This document shows positions 1 to 8,934 of a DNA stretch of 50,924 nt, piece after piece. The DNA is from Betaproteobacteria bacterium HGW-Betaproteobacteria-6. GTDB taxonomy: Bacteria; Pseudomonadota; Gammaproteobacteria; Burkholderiales; Rhodocyclaceae. The stretch is taken from assembly GCA_002842145.1 (NCBI GenBank), contig PHCF01000062.1:1-50924 (forward strand), given 5' to 3'. The position numbers and the translations under genes are program-made. Within the stretch, counting starts at the first letter, position 1. Each line of letters starts with the position of its first letter. The notes beneath the pieces were generated by a model. It made no database searches, was not told the DNA's origin, and was given only the letters and a program-made list of their open reading frames with translations.

Positions 1-1
1 G

Positions 2-3000
2 ATGGGAATCTCCGGGCGCATTGCCGCCGCCTTCCAGAATTCGCGGATGACGCCGCTGCTGGCCCTGGTCGCCTTCCTGATGGGCATCTTCGCCACGCTC
101 GTCACGCCGCGCGAGGAAGAGCCGCAGATTGACGTGACCATGGCCGACGTGATGATTGCCTTCCCCGGCGCGTCGGCCAAGGATGTCGAAAATCTGGTGG
201 CGCGGCCCGGCGAACAGGTGCTGTCGCGCCTGCATGGCGTCGAGCATGTGTACTCGGCCTCGCGCCCGGGCATGGCCATCATCACCGTGCAGTTCGACGT
301 CGGCGTCAAATACAACGACGCCGTGCTCCGGCTCTACGACACTGTGCATTCGAACAGCGACTGGCTGCCGGCCAACCTCGGCGTCATGGCCCCGGTCATC
401 AAGCCACGCGGCATCGATGACGTGCCGATCGTCGCGTTGACGTTCTGGACCAAGGACCCGAATCGTTCTGCCTTCGACCTGCAACAGGTCGCCCGCGCCG
501 TCGAAATCGAACTGAAACGGATCAAGGGGACGCGCGACATTTCGACCATCGGCGGCCCCGATCACGCCATTCGCGTCCTGATGGACGCCGAGCGGATGAA
601 CGCCTTCGGCATCACGCCGCAGGACATCGCTGGCGCCCTCAAGGTGTCGAATGCACTGCAGTCCACAGGTAACCTGACCGCCGGCAACCGCGAAGTGCTG
701 GTCCAGACCGGCACCTATCTCGAATCCGCCGCCGACGTGAAGCAACTGGTCATCGCCGTGCGTGGCCAGGCTGGCGAGCGCAAGCCGGTGTACATGAGCG
801 ATGTGGCGACCGTCGAAGATGGGCCGGACCAGCCGAAACACTACGCCTGGTTTGGCGATCAGAGCGGCGAGTTCCCGGCCGTCACGATGCAGATTTCCAA
901 GCAGCCGGGCGTCAATGCGGCGGATGTGGCGACTGCTGCGGTCAACCGGATAAATGACCTGAAAAACACCGTCATTCCGGAAGGTATCGACGTCACCGTG
1001 ACGCGCAACTACGGCGAAACGGCGACCGAAAAGGCGCAGAAGCTGATCGGCAAGCTGATTTTTGCCACGGCCTTCGTCGTCCTGCTCGTCTTTTTCGCGC
1101 TCGGCAAACGCGAGGCGGTCATCGTCGGCGTTGCCGTGACACTGACGCTAGCCGCAACGCTGTTCGCCTCCTGGGCCTGGGGCTTCACGCTCAACCGCGT
1201 CTCGCTGTTTGCGCTGATTTTCTCGATCGGCATCCTCGTCGACGATGCCATCGTGGTGGTCGAGAACATCCACCGCTGGCAGGGGCTGTACCCGGACAAA
1301 AGCCTGCTCGAGATCATCCCGCCGGCCGTCGATGAAGTCGGCGGGCCGACCATCCTGGCCACTTTGACCGTCATTGCCGCGCTGTTGCCGATGGCTTTCG
1401 TTACCGGCCTGATGGGGCCGTACATGAGCCCGATCCCGATCAATTCGTCGATGGGCATGGCCATTTCGCTGGCCGTCGCCTTCGTCGTCACGCCCTGGCT
1501 GGCGGCGAGGATGATGAAATCGCATGGCCACGCCCATGGCGACGGGGCCGGGGAACCTCAGCCGTCGAAGCTCGACGCCAAGCTCGACAGCACCTTCCGC
1601 AAGCTGCTGACACCCTTCCTCGATCCGGTCAAGGGCGGTGCGATGCGCGTCAGGCTGGCCATCGCCATCGTCCTGCTCATTCTCGGTTCGGTGTCGCTGG
1701 CCTACTTCCAGCTCGTCGTGCTCAAGATGCTGCCCTTCGACAACAAGAGCGAGTTCCAGGTCATCCTCGACATGCCGGTCGGCACCCCGGTCGAGGAAAC
1801 GGCACGCGTGCTGCACGAAATCGGCGCCGAACTGGCGCTCGAAAAGGACGTCACCAACTATCAGGCCTACGCCGGCACGGCCAGCCCGATCAATTTCAAC
1901 GGTCTGGTCCGCCAGTATTACCTGCGCGCCTTGCCGGAAAAGGGCGACATCCAGGTAAATCTGGCCGACAAGCACCATCGTTCGCGGCAGAGCCACGAGA
2001 TCGCCAGTGCACTGCGCGACCGCATCGAGGCCATCGGCAAGGCCAATGGCGGCGTCGCCAAGGTGGTCGAAGTGCCGCCGGGGCCGCCGGTCATGTCGCC
2101 GATCCTGGCCGAAATCTACGGCCCGGACATGAAGGGCCAGATGAGCGTCGGCAAGCAGGTGCGCCAGGTTTTCGAGGAAACGAAAGACATCGTCGCGGTC
2201 GACGACTACATTGAGGCCGATTCGCGCAAGGTCATCCTGCACGTGCTGCAGAGCAAGGCAGCGCAACTCGGCGTGGCGCAGAGCGACATCGTCGAGGTGG
2301 TCAGCATGGGGCTGGCCGGGCAGGATGTCACGCCAGCACACAACACCGAGTCGAAATTCGAAATCCCGGTGCGCGTCACCTTGCCGGCTGAAAAGCAATC
2401 GAGCCTCGATGCGCTTCTGAAGCTTCGTGTTCGCTCACGTGATGGCCAACTGGTGCCGGTTTCGGAGCTGGTCGAAGTGCGTGACGCTGCCCGTGAAAAG
2501 GCCATTTATCACAAGGATCTGCTGCCGGTGGTGTATGTCGTCGGCGACATGGGCGGCAAGCTGGATTCGCCGCTCTACGGCATGTTCGACATCCGCAGCA
2601 AGATCAACGGCATGGAACTCAAGGAAGGCGGCACCCTGGGCGAATGGTTCATCCGCCAGCCGAACGATCCCTACGCCGGTTACAGTGTGAAATGGGACGG
2701 TGAGTGGAAGGTGACTTACGAAACCTTCCGTGACATGGGCATTGCCTACGGCGTCGGCCTGATCCTCATCTACCTGCTGGTCGTCGCCCACTTCGGCAGC
2801 TATCTCGTGCCGCTCATCATCATGGCGCCGATTCCGCTGACCATCATCGGCGTCATGCCCGGCCACGCGCTGTTCGGCTCGCAATTCACGGCGACCTCGA
2901 TGATCGGCATGATCGCGCTGGCCGGCATCATCGTCCGCAACTCCATCCTGCTCGTCGATTTCATCAAGTTGCAGGTAGCGACCGGCATGCCGTTCCGCGA

Positions 3001-3211
3001 AGCCGTCATCCAGTCGGCTGCCGTGCGCGCCAAGCCCATTGCCCTGACCGCGCTGGCCGCCATGCTTGGCGCCATGTTCATCCTCGACGACCCGATCTTC
3101 AACGGGCTGGCCCTCGCCCTGATCTTCGGCATCATGGTGTCTACGCTGCTCACCCTGGTCGTCATTCCCGTTCTCTATTTCTCGGCATTCCGCAAGGAGC
3201 ATCAAGCATGA
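2..3211 (+). CDS. RND-family efflux transporter permease (AcrB-like, HAE1 group)
   Basis: Inner-membrane proton-driven pump subunit that works with a periplasmic adaptor and an outer-membrane channel; substrate unknown. The 1069-residue protein has the RND layout: a first membrane helix near residues 15-35, a large periplasmic loop, a helix bundle carrying the paired aspartates in ILVDDAIVVVEN near residue 410, a second periplasmic loop, and a second bundle ending in LTLVVIPVLYF. Length is normal and no gap is visible. The first ATG is at the window edge; related proteins as I recall them begin with a similar MGISGxIAAAFQ, so the start is probably right. The adaptor gene would lie upstream, outside the window. 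The stop overlaps the ATG of the damaged DUF2892 gene (ATGA). A weak match to the dispersed motif lies near 936-968. Confidence 0.93.
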   Translation: MGISGRIAAAFQNSRMTPLLALVAFLMGIFATLVTPREEEPQIDVTMADVMIAFPGASAKDVENLVARPGEQVLSRLHGVEHVYSASRPGMAIITVQFDVGVKYNDAVLRLYDTVHSNSDWLPANLGVMAPVIKPRGIDDVPIVALTFWTKDPNRSAFDLQQVARAVEIELKRIKGTRDISTIGGPDHAIRVLMDAERMNAFGITPQDIAGALKVSNALQSTGNLTAGNREVLVQTGTYLESAADVKQLVIAVRGQAGERKPVYMSDVATVEDGPDQPKHYAWFGDQSGEFPAVTMQISKQPGVNAADVATAAVNRINDLKNTVIPEGIDVTVTRNYGETATEKAQKLIGKLIFATAFVVLLVFFALGKREAVIVGVAVTLTLAATLFASWAWGFTLNRVSLFALIFSIGILVDDAIVVVENIHRWQGLYPDKSLLEIIPPAVDEVGGPTILATLTVIAALLPMAFVTGLMGPYMSPIPINSSMGMAISLAVAFVVTPWLAARMMKSHGHAHGDGAGEPQPSKLDAKLDSTFRKLLTPFLDPVKGGAMRVRLAIAIVLLILGSVSLAYFQLVVLKMLPFDNKSEFQVILDMPVGTPVEETARVLHEIGAELALEKDVTNYQAYAGTASPINFNGLVRQYYLRALPEKGDIQVNLADKHHRSRQSHEIASALRDRIEAIGKANGGVAKVVEVPPGPPVMSPILAEIYGPDMKGQMSVGKQVRQVFEETKDIVAVDDYIEADSRKVILHVLQSKAAQLGVAQSDIVEVVSMGLAGQDVTPAHNTESKFEIPVRVTLPAEKQSSLDALLKLRVRSRDGQLVPVSELVEVRDAAREKAIYHKDLLPVVYVVGDMGGKLDSPLYGMFDIRSKINGMELKEGGTLGEWFIRQPNDPYAGYSVKWDGEWKVTYETFRDMGIAYGVGLILIYLLVVAHFGSYLVPLIIMAPIPLTIIGVMPGHALFGSQFTATSMIGMIALAGIIVRNSILLVDFIKLQVATGMPFREAVIQSAAVRAKPIALTALAAMLGAMFILDDPIFNGLALALIFGIMVSTLLTLVVIPVLYFSAFRKEHQA

Positions 3212-3376
3212 CCATCGAACGCATCATCCGCATCATGGCGGGTTTCTTCATTCTTCTTTCCCTGGGCTTTCGTCGGCTTCAATTTGCTGCAGAGCGGGTT
3301 TACCGGCTTCTGCCCGCCGGAAAAGCTGCTGGCCAAAATGGGCGTCAAGGGCGGCAACGGGTCGTGCTGCGGTTAG
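3208..3376 (+). pseudogene. DUF2892 (YgaP-type) inner-membrane protein, broken by an internal deletion with frameshift
   Basis: The gene starts with ATG overlapping the RND stop and encodes MTIERIIRIMAGFFILLSL, the usual first helix of small DUF2892 membrane proteins. After about 3265 the family reading continues in another frame as AFVGFNLLQSGF, then FCPPEKLLAKMGV, stopping at TAG 3374-3376. Left in the first frame, the gene would give an unrelated 57-residue product stopping at 3379-3381. Only two bases (gg) remain between the two family blocks where relatives have about 19 codons, so roughly 55 nt seem to be missing around 3264-3267, costing most of the linker to the second helix. What is seen is the frame switch; the missing length is inferred from recalled relatives. 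Confidence 0.75.
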
Positions 3377-3412
3377 GTTAATTGCGGTAAATCCATTGTT
3401 GGATCAGGGACT

Positions 3413-3469
3413 AAGCCGATGCGACAAGTCGCTCGATATGAAGACTGATTTTCCCTTGAATCGGCTTTA
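3413..3469 (+). other. nested inverted repeats downstream of the DUF2892 remnant
   Basis: Two nested inverted repeats are visible: outer arms aagccgat (3413-3420) and atcggctt (3460-3467), and a tight inner hairpin gcgac-aa-gtcgc (3421-3432). It could be a 3' RNA structure of the upstream operon or an operator for the following gene. There is no T-tract, so it is not a typical intrinsic terminator. Confidence 0.35.
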
Positions 3470-3493
3470 GAAAAACTTTGTGAAACATTGTTT

Positions 3494-3521
3494 TTGTTAG
3501 GTTAAACTGGCTTTGTATAAC
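3494..3521 (+). promoter_or_regulatory. candidate sigma-70 promoter of the GGDEF/EAL gene
   Basis: TTGTTA (3494-3499), a 16-nt spacer and TATAAC (3516-3521) match the sigma-70 consensus at 4/6 and 5/6 positions. They lie 20-47 nt before the GTG start at 3541, in a visibly AT-richer stretch than the surrounding genes. Confidence 0.5.
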
Positions 3522-3540
3522 TAAAGGCCTAGTTCGACCC

Positions 3541-5427
3541 GTGCAGCAGATTCCGGCGTTTGCCGGCCGAAAATTCATTTTGTTCGCCTTGATGGCGATC
3601 CTTCTGATCTGGGCCATCCTCGGCCTCGATTGGTGGTCCCTCAATCAACAGTTTTCGGCCGATCTGAGGACTTCTTCAAGCGAGTTCATGGGTCCGACCT
3701 CGCCGTCGTGGCGCTTTCTGCTGTTTGCCATCGGCCTGGTCGTCACCCTGTTGATCGTCGAAGCTTGTCGCCAGTTGTTCAGCTTGCGCGATCAGGCCAG
3801 AACCCAGCTCGCGCTGCAACGGCGGATCATCGACCATGCCTCGGTGGCGATGGTCCTGACCGATGGGGCGCAGCGGATACTGACTGTTAACACGGCTTTC
3901 GAGCAGATTACCGGATACGCCGCGAGCGAGGTGCTTGGCCTGACGCCAACCCGCCTGAGCGCCGGGTATCAGGGCCTCAACTTCCATCGCAACATCTGGG
4001 ACTTCGTCGCCGAGAACGGCTTCTGGGAGGGCGAAGTCTGGGATCGGCGCAAGGATGGCGCGATCTATCCCAAGCAGATGCGTATCGCGACCATTTGCGA
4101 CGAGGCGGGGCAGACGACGCATTTTGTTGCCACCTTTGCCGACGTCAGTGAAGCCAAGGCGCAGCTCGAACGTTTTGATTACCTTGCCCATCACGACCAG
4201 CTGACCAATCTGCCCAACCGCCTGGCGCTCGACGGCCATCTCGATGCTTTGCTCGATGGCGCCGTGCCCGGTATCAACCGTCTGGCCCTGCTCATCATCG
4301 ATCTCGATAATTTCAAGACGGTCAACGACTCGCTCGGCCATCATGCCGGCGACCGCCTGCTGGCCGAGATCGCCCGCCGGATGAGCGCCGAAATGGACCG
4401 CACGACCCGCCTTTTCCGCCTGGGTGGCGACGAGTTCGTCGTCGTTCAGGATCAATTTGACGGCAACGTGGCGCTCGCCGGGCTGATTGATCGCCTGGTC
4501 CGGTCCATCGGACTGCCGTGTGACATCGACGACCACTCGTTGCACTGTACGCCGTCAATCGGCATCAGCCTTTACCCGGAGCACGGCCGCGACGGCCTGA
4601 CGCTGATTCGCAATGCCGATGCTGCGATGTATGCCGCCAAGGCGGCCGGGCGCAACAACCACCAGTTCTTTGCCGAGTCGATGAACGCTGCCGCCAACCG
4701 GCGTCTGCATCTGGAAAGCGAGTTGTGGCGGGCGCTCGCCGAGAATCAGTTGGTCCTCCACTATCAGCCGCAGATCGATCTGCTGAGCGGCAAGGTCGTC
4801 GGGGTCGAGGCGCTGGTTCGCTGGGCCCACCCGCTGCGCGGAATGATCGCCCCGGCCGAGTTCATTCCGGTGGCCGAGGAGTGCGGACTCATCCTGCCGC
4901 TCGGCCACTGGGTTTTGCTGACCGCCTGCCGGCAGGTTCGCAGTTGGCTCGACGCCGGCATCGACATAGGCGAGATGGCTGTGAACATTTCGGCCCATCA
5001 ATTCCGCCAGCCCGGTTTTGTCCAGACCGTGCAAGGTGTGCTGGCCGAAACCGGCCTGCCAGCCAATCGGCTGGAACTGGAAATTACCGAAAGCACCGTC
5101 ATGCACGGTGTCGATGCGGCCATTCAGACCCTGGCTCAGCTCAAGGCCATGGGCGTTCGGTTGGCCATCGACGATTTCGGCACCGGCTACTCGTCCCTCT
5201 CCTACCTGCGCCGCTTCCCGCTTGATCGCCTGAAGATCGACCGCTCCTTCCTGGCCGATGTCGATACCGACGCCGATGCCGCTTCGCTGGTCACCTTTGC
5301 CCAGGCAGAGTTCCTGCGCACGCTTGAATGCGAGCGCGTGCAGGGCTTCCATTTTTACCAGCCGGTATCGGCCGATGAGGTGATCGGCCTCAGTCGAAGT
5401 GAGGACTACGCCGCGTTGCCGGCCTGA
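3541..5427 (+). CDS. membrane-anchored PAS-GGDEF-EAL protein with an internally shortened EAL domain
   Basis: Cyclic-di-GMP turnover protein of 628 residues: two membrane helices (about 11-30 and 55-75), a PAS domain (about 95-210), a GGDEF domain with intact GGDEF at 295-299, and an EAL domain with EAL at 423-425, DD at 544-545, K565 and Q601. The product-inhibition RxxD site is not seen in front of GGDEF. In the EAL domain the sequence goes from DADAASLV (to 584) straight to TFAQAEFL, where the family has about 20 more residues including the AEGVE motif with a catalytic glutamate. The domain is therefore probably inactive as a phosphodiesterase, leaving a likely diguanylate cyclase. The GTG start at 3541 is preceded by a plausible promoter. 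The cut is in frame, so a full-length product is still expected. Confidence 0.88.
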   Translation: MQQIPAFAGRKFILFALMAILLIWAILGLDWWSLNQQFSADLRTSSSEFMGPTSPSWRFLLFAIGLVVTLLIVEACRQLFSLRDQARTQLALQRRIIDHASVAMVLTDGAQRILTVNTAFEQITGYAASEVLGLTPTRLSAGYQGLNFHRNIWDFVAENGFWEGEVWDRRKDGAIYPKQMRIATICDEAGQTTHFVATFADVSEAKAQLERFDYLAHHDQLTNLPNRLALDGHLDALLDGAVPGINRLALLIIDLDNFKTVNDSLGHHAGDRLLAEIARRMSAEMDRTTRLFRLGGDEFVVVQDQFDGNVALAGLIDRLVRSIGLPCDIDDHSLHCTPSIGISLYPEHGRDGLTLIRNADAAMYAAKAAGRNNHQFFAESMNAAANRRLHLESELWRALAENQLVLHYQPQIDLLSGKVVGVEALVRWAHPLRGMIAPAEFIPVAEECGLILPLGHWVLLTACRQVRSWLDAGIDIGEMAVNISAHQFRQPGFVQTVQGVLAETGLPANRLELEITESTVMHGVDAAIQTLAQLKAMGVRLAIDDFGTGYSSLSYLRRFPLDRLKIDRSFLADVDTDADAASLVTFAQAEFLRTLECERVQGFHFYQPVSADEVIGLSRSEDYAALPA

Positions 5428-5488
5428 GGCTGTTTGAGCGAGCGGGGTTGAGGGCTAAAATTCAAGCCTTCTCGCGACGGAGTTCAGT

Positions 5489-6355
5489 ATGAAGATCGGA
5501 TTTATCGGCCTTGGCATCATGGGGCGCCCGATGGCGCTTAACCTGATCAAGGGTGGCCATGATGTTACTGTCTGGGCGCGCCGCGCCGAATCCATGCAGC
5601 CGCTGCTCGAGGCCGGCGCCAAAGGCGCCGCCGGACCGGCCGATGCTGCCCGCGGCAACGAACTGGTTATTTCCATGGTGGCCGATGCGCCGGATGTCGC
5701 CGAGGTCATGCGGGGCGTGGCCAGCACCGGCCAGACCGGACTGGTTGCGGTCGATATGAGCACCATCGCGCCAGCCGCCGCCCGCAAGATTGGTGAAGAT
5801 CTGGCTGTCGCCGGCATCGATTTTGTCGATGCGCCGGTTTCCGGCGGGGAAGTCGGCGCCATTGCCGGCACCTTGTCGATCATGGCGGGCGGTTCCGAAG
5901 CGGCTTTTGCCAAAGCCAAGCCGGCTTTCGACTGCATGGGCAAGAACATCGTGCACGTGGGCGCGAGTGGCGCCGGGCAGGTGACCAAGGCGGCCAACCA
6001 GATCGTGACCGGAATGGGCGTGCTGGCCGTGGCCGAGGCATTTGCATTTGCGGCCAAAAATGGGGTTGACCGTAGCAAGGTGCGCGAGGCGCTGCTCGGC
6101 GGCTTCGCCTACTCGAAAATTCTCGAAAACCACGGCCAGCGCATGCTCGATCGCAATTTCAAGCCCGGTTTCAAGAGCTGGATGCACGAGAAGGATCTGA
6201 ATATCGTCATGCAGACGGCGCACGAACTCGGCCTCTGTCTGCCCGGTTCGGCGGCGACGGCGCAGATGTTCAACGCCATGGTCGGATCCGGCATGGGCGA
6301 GGACGATTCGATCGCCGTGCTCAAATTGCTCGAGCGGCTGTCGGGGCAGGAATGA
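5489..6355 (+). CDS. garR: 2-hydroxy-3-oxopropionate (tartronate semialdehyde) reductase family
   Basis: NAD(P)H-dependent cytoplasmic beta-hydroxyacid dehydrogenase of 288 residues, close to the usual GarR/GlxR length. It opens with the Rossmann motif GFIGLGIMGRPM, has the substrate-binding DAPVSGGEVGA block, and the catalytic lysine in GQVTKAANQ (K167). GarR reduces tartronate semialdehyde to glycerate; 3-hydroxyisobutyrate or succinate-semialdehyde specificity cannot be excluded from sequence alone. Hydroxypyruvate isomerase and glycerate kinase genes at 25.9-27.9 kb would supply and consume its metabolites. The stop overlaps the next paralogue's ATG (ATGA), so the two are co-translated. 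Confidence 0.8.
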   Translation: MKIGFIGLGIMGRPMALNLIKGGHDVTVWARRAESMQPLLEAGAKGAAGPADAARGNELVISMVADAPDVAEVMRGVASTGQTGLVAVDMSTIAPAAARKIGEDLAVAGIDFVDAPVSGGEVGAIAGTLSIMAGGSEAAFAKAKPAFDCMGKNIVHVGASGAGQVTKAANQIVTGMGVLAVAEAFAFAAKNGVDRSKVREALLGGFAYSKILENHGQRMLDRNFKPGFKSWMHEKDLNIVMQTAHELGLCLPGSAATAQMFNAMVGSGMGEDDSIAVLKLLERLSGQE

Positions 6356-7206
6356 ACGTCGGTTTCATCGGCCTCGGCGCAATGGGGCGCCCGATGGCTT
6401 CGCACTTGCAGCGTGCCGGCCATGCGCTGGCCGTCTGGGCGCGTCGCCCGGAGCGCATTGGCGACCTGTCGGCCCGTGTCTGTGCGACGCCGGCCGAATT
6501 GGGGCGCTGCTGCGAAGTGGTGTTCACGGTAATCACCTCGAGTACCGACGTCGAAGGCGTGGCGCTCGGCGAGGATGGCCTGATCGAAGGCATGGCGCCC
6601 GGTTCGGTGCTGGTCGATTGTTCGACCATCGCGCCCGATGCGGCGCGGCACATCGCAGCCAGGCTGGCGGGAAAAGGCATTCATTTTCTCGATGCGCCGG
6701 TTTCCGGCGGCGAACAGGGCGCCATCGCCGCGACGCTGGCCATCATGGCCGGCGGCGATGCGGCGGTGCTCGACCGCGTGCGGCCGTTGCTTGAATGTCT
6801 GGGCCAGCGCATCGTCCATGTCGGACCGAACGGTGCCGGGCAGGTTGCCAAGGCCTGCAACCAGATGATCATGGTCGCCGCCATCGAAGCGGTGGCCGAG
6901 GCGATGCGGCTGGCGGCCGCTGCCGGCGTCGATTGCGGCAAGGTCAGGCAGGCGCTGGCAGGTGGTTCGGCCGCCTCGCGGGTGCTCGACGTGATGGGTG
7001 AGCGCATGGTTGGCCGCGATTTTTCGGCTGGCATCGAAGCCCGGCTGCATCACAAGGATTTCGGGCTGGTCCTGGAGGCGGCGCGGCAGAGCGGGGTGCC
7101 GGTACCGCTGACGGCAGTGGTCGCGCAGCAACTGAATGCACTGATGGCGCAGGGCTGGGGGCGGGACGATACGTCTTCGCTGCTGCGCGTGCTGGAGCTG
7201 GCATGA
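6352..7206 (+). CDS. second beta-hydroxyacid dehydrogenase (GarR/MmsB family paralogue)
   Basis: A 284-residue protein with the same plan as the preceding gene: Rossmann motif GFIGLGAMGRPM, DAPVSGGEQGA, and catalytic lysine in GQVAKACNQ (K167). The two genes overlap by four bases and look like an old tandem duplication, since the central motifs are near identical while the rest has diverged. Its substrate may differ (a 3-hydroxyisobutyrate-like or other 2/3-hydroxyacid); I cannot assign it. The end overlaps the PilZ gene start (ATGA), placing three genes in one transcript. Confidence 0.82.
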   Translation: MNVGFIGLGAMGRPMASHLQRAGHALAVWARRPERIGDLSARVCATPAELGRCCEVVFTVITSSTDVEGVALGEDGLIEGMAPGSVLVDCSTIAPDAARHIAARLAGKGIHFLDAPVSGGEQGAIAATLAIMAGGDAAVLDRVRPLLECLGQRIVHVGPNGAGQVAKACNQMIMVAAIEAVAEAMRLAAAAGVDCGKVRQALAGGSAASRVLDVMGERMVGRDFSAGIEARLHHKDFGLVLEAARQSGVPVPLTAVVAQQLNALMAQGWGRDDTSSLLRVLELA

Positions 7207-7949
7207 GTCAGATCGCCCAGCTTTCCGAAGCGGAAATCGAAGCGCGCTTTCACGTCACCGGTATGCTGCCGATAGCCTTCATGCTCGTCGGCTATGCCCG
7301 GACCAAGGATCAATTCACGGTGTCCTTCGGCGGCGAGCACATGATGCTGACGACGCTGCTCGATGCCCAGCCGGCCGGCGACCGCTTGATCCTCGACTGC
7401 AGCGGTAGCGCTGACATCAACCGTCGCTTTCTCGACAGCCGCCACAATGTCTTTGCCGGACGGCCTGGCGGGATCCACGTCCAATTCACCACCGGGCAGG
7501 CAACGGAGTTGAATTTCGAGGGCAGCAAGGCGTTTGCCGTGCCTTTGCCCAAACACATCGTCCGCCTGCAGCGCCGGGACACTTTCCGGATCGAAACGCC
7601 GCGCGGCAAACCCCTGCAGTTCTTTGGCCGTTTGGCCGGTGGGGAGCTGCTCAATTGCCCGGCGCACGATATTTCCGTGGCTGGCCTGGGCGTGACGGCA
7701 CTCAGCCTGCCCGATGGGCTGGCCCCCGGAGATCGCCTGGAAAACTGCCATTTCGCCCTGCCCGAAGACGAACACGAATTATTCTTCAGCGCGACCTTGC
7801 GCCACATCACACCGCTGGTCGGGCGAACCGGGCAGCAGCAGTGGCGCATCGGCCTGCACTTCGAGAACATGCCGACGCTCGAGGAAAATCGGATCCAGCG
7901 CTACATCGCCAAGGTCGAGCGCGAGCGGCACGAATTGCTGGCCAAGTGA
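7203..7949 (+). CDS. YcgR-like PilZ-domain cyclic-di-GMP receptor (flagellar brake type)
   Basis: Protein of 248 residues with an N-terminal YcgR-like domain (about 1-115) and a C-terminal PilZ domain. The two cyclic-di-GMP binding signatures are present: RxxxR at 125-129 (RDTFR) and DxSxxG at 156-161 (DISVAG). YcgR proteins bind cyclic-di-GMP and slow the flagellar motor. The GGDEF/EAL gene lies just upstream in the same direction, so a local signal-and-receptor pair is possible, although PilZ proteins usually answer to the global pool. The start overlaps the previous stop. Confidence 0.85.
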   Translation: MSQIAQLSEAEIEARFHVTGMLPIAFMLVGYARTKDQFTVSFGGEHMMLTTLLDAQPAGDRLILDCSGSADINRRFLDSRHNVFAGRPGGIHVQFTTGQATELNFEGSKAFAVPLPKHIVRLQRRDTFRIETPRGKPLQFFGRLAGGELLNCPAHDISVAGLGVTALSLPDGLAPGDRLENCHFALPEDEHELFFSATLRHITPLVGRTGQQQWRIGLHFENMPTLEENRIQRYIAKVERERHELLAK

Positions 7950-7974
7950 TTTCCGCTAGCGAATAGCGGAGGGC

Positions 7975-8934
7975 CTAGCAGATGTCGCAGCGGTGAATTT
8001 CGACCGTGGCATGGACGATTTCTTCATGCGCGGCGAGCGCGTCGCGGATGTTCAGCGGGGTCAGTGCCTGATCGTGGGTGAGCAGGCTCAGCGCGCAGGC
8101 GTAGGCGCCGGTGCCGACGCGCCAGACGTGGAGGTCGGTCAACTCGGTCTGGCCATCGGCTGGTAGCTGGGCGATGACATCGCGGATTTCGGCGACGACC
8201 GGGTGATCCATTTCGCGGTCGAGCAGGACGCGGCCGCTCTGCACGATGAGATTCTTGGCCCACACCGCAACGAGCACGGCGCCGATGACGCCGGTGGCCG
8301 GGTCGAGCCAGGCCCAGCCGTAGAACCAGCCGCCACCCAGTGCGGCGATGGCGAGGACCGAGGTGGCCGCATCGGTGACGACGTGGATGTAGGCGGCCTT
8401 GAGGTTGAGGTCGTCATGCCCATGGTCATGGCCGTGATGGGCGTGATCGTGGCCATGTCCATGGTGATGGTCGTGATCGTGGGCCTGGCCGAGAATCAGC
8501 GCGCAGACGAGATTGACCACGAGGCCGAGAATGGCGACGGCCATGGCTTCCTGGTAGTGAATTTCCTGCGGCGCCAGGAGTCGTTCGAGTGAGCCGAAAA
8601 TCATCGCGGCGGCGACGCCAAGCAGGAAAATGGCACTGGTGTAGCTGGCCAGTACCTCGATTTTCCAGGTGCCGAAGGCGAAGCTCGGATCGGCGGCATA
8701 TTTGCGCGCTGCGCCGTAGGCGAAGGCTGAAAGGCCGATGGCCAGGGCGTGCGAGCTCATGTGCCAGCCGTCGGCAAGGACGGCCATCGAGTTGAACCAC
8801 CAGCCGGCGACGATCTCGACGAGCATGGTGGCGATGGTGATCCACATGACCAGGCGGGTGCCGCGTTCGGCTGAGGCATTGCCGGTCGAGTAGCGATGGG
8901 TGTGCGCCCAGCGCGTCAGGTCGTGATTGCTCAT
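7975..8934 (-). CDS. cation diffusion facilitator metal exporter (CzcD/ZitB type)
   Basis: Inner-membrane divalent-cation/proton antiporter of 319 residues, probably for zinc. It has six membrane helices, with metal-binding motifs of the CDF type (ADGWHMSSHA in helix 2 and HVVTDAATS in helix 5). A loop of roughly 24 residues around residues 160-180 is almost entirely His, Asp and Gly, the classic zinc-sensing loop. A cytoplasmic C-terminal domain follows, ending HRCDIC. The start ATG (8932-8934) overlaps the stop of the aldolase gene by four bases; a longer upstream reading would run through the aldolase gene and is rejected. Confidence 0.92.
   Translation of the reverse strand: MSNHDLTRWAHTHRYSTGNASAERGTRLVMWITIATMLVEIVAGWWFNSMAVLADGWHMSSHALAIGLSAFAYGAARKYAADPSFAFGTWKIEVLASYTSAIFLLGVAAAMIFGSLERLLAPQEIHYQEAMAVAILGLVVNLVCALILGQAHDHDHHHGHGHDHAHHGHDHGHDDLNLKAAYIHVVTDAATSVLAIAALGGGWFYGWAWLDPATGVIGAVLVAVWAKNLIVQSGRVLLDREMDHPVVAEIRDVIAQLPADGQTELTDLHVWRVGTGAYACALSLLTHDQALTPLNIRDALAAHEEIVHATVEIHRCDIC

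Noticed and set aside
8410..8490. Tandem-like repeat of catg/gtgat units in the CDF gene
   Set aside because: It simply encodes the His/Asp-rich metal loop normal for zinc CDF exporters.
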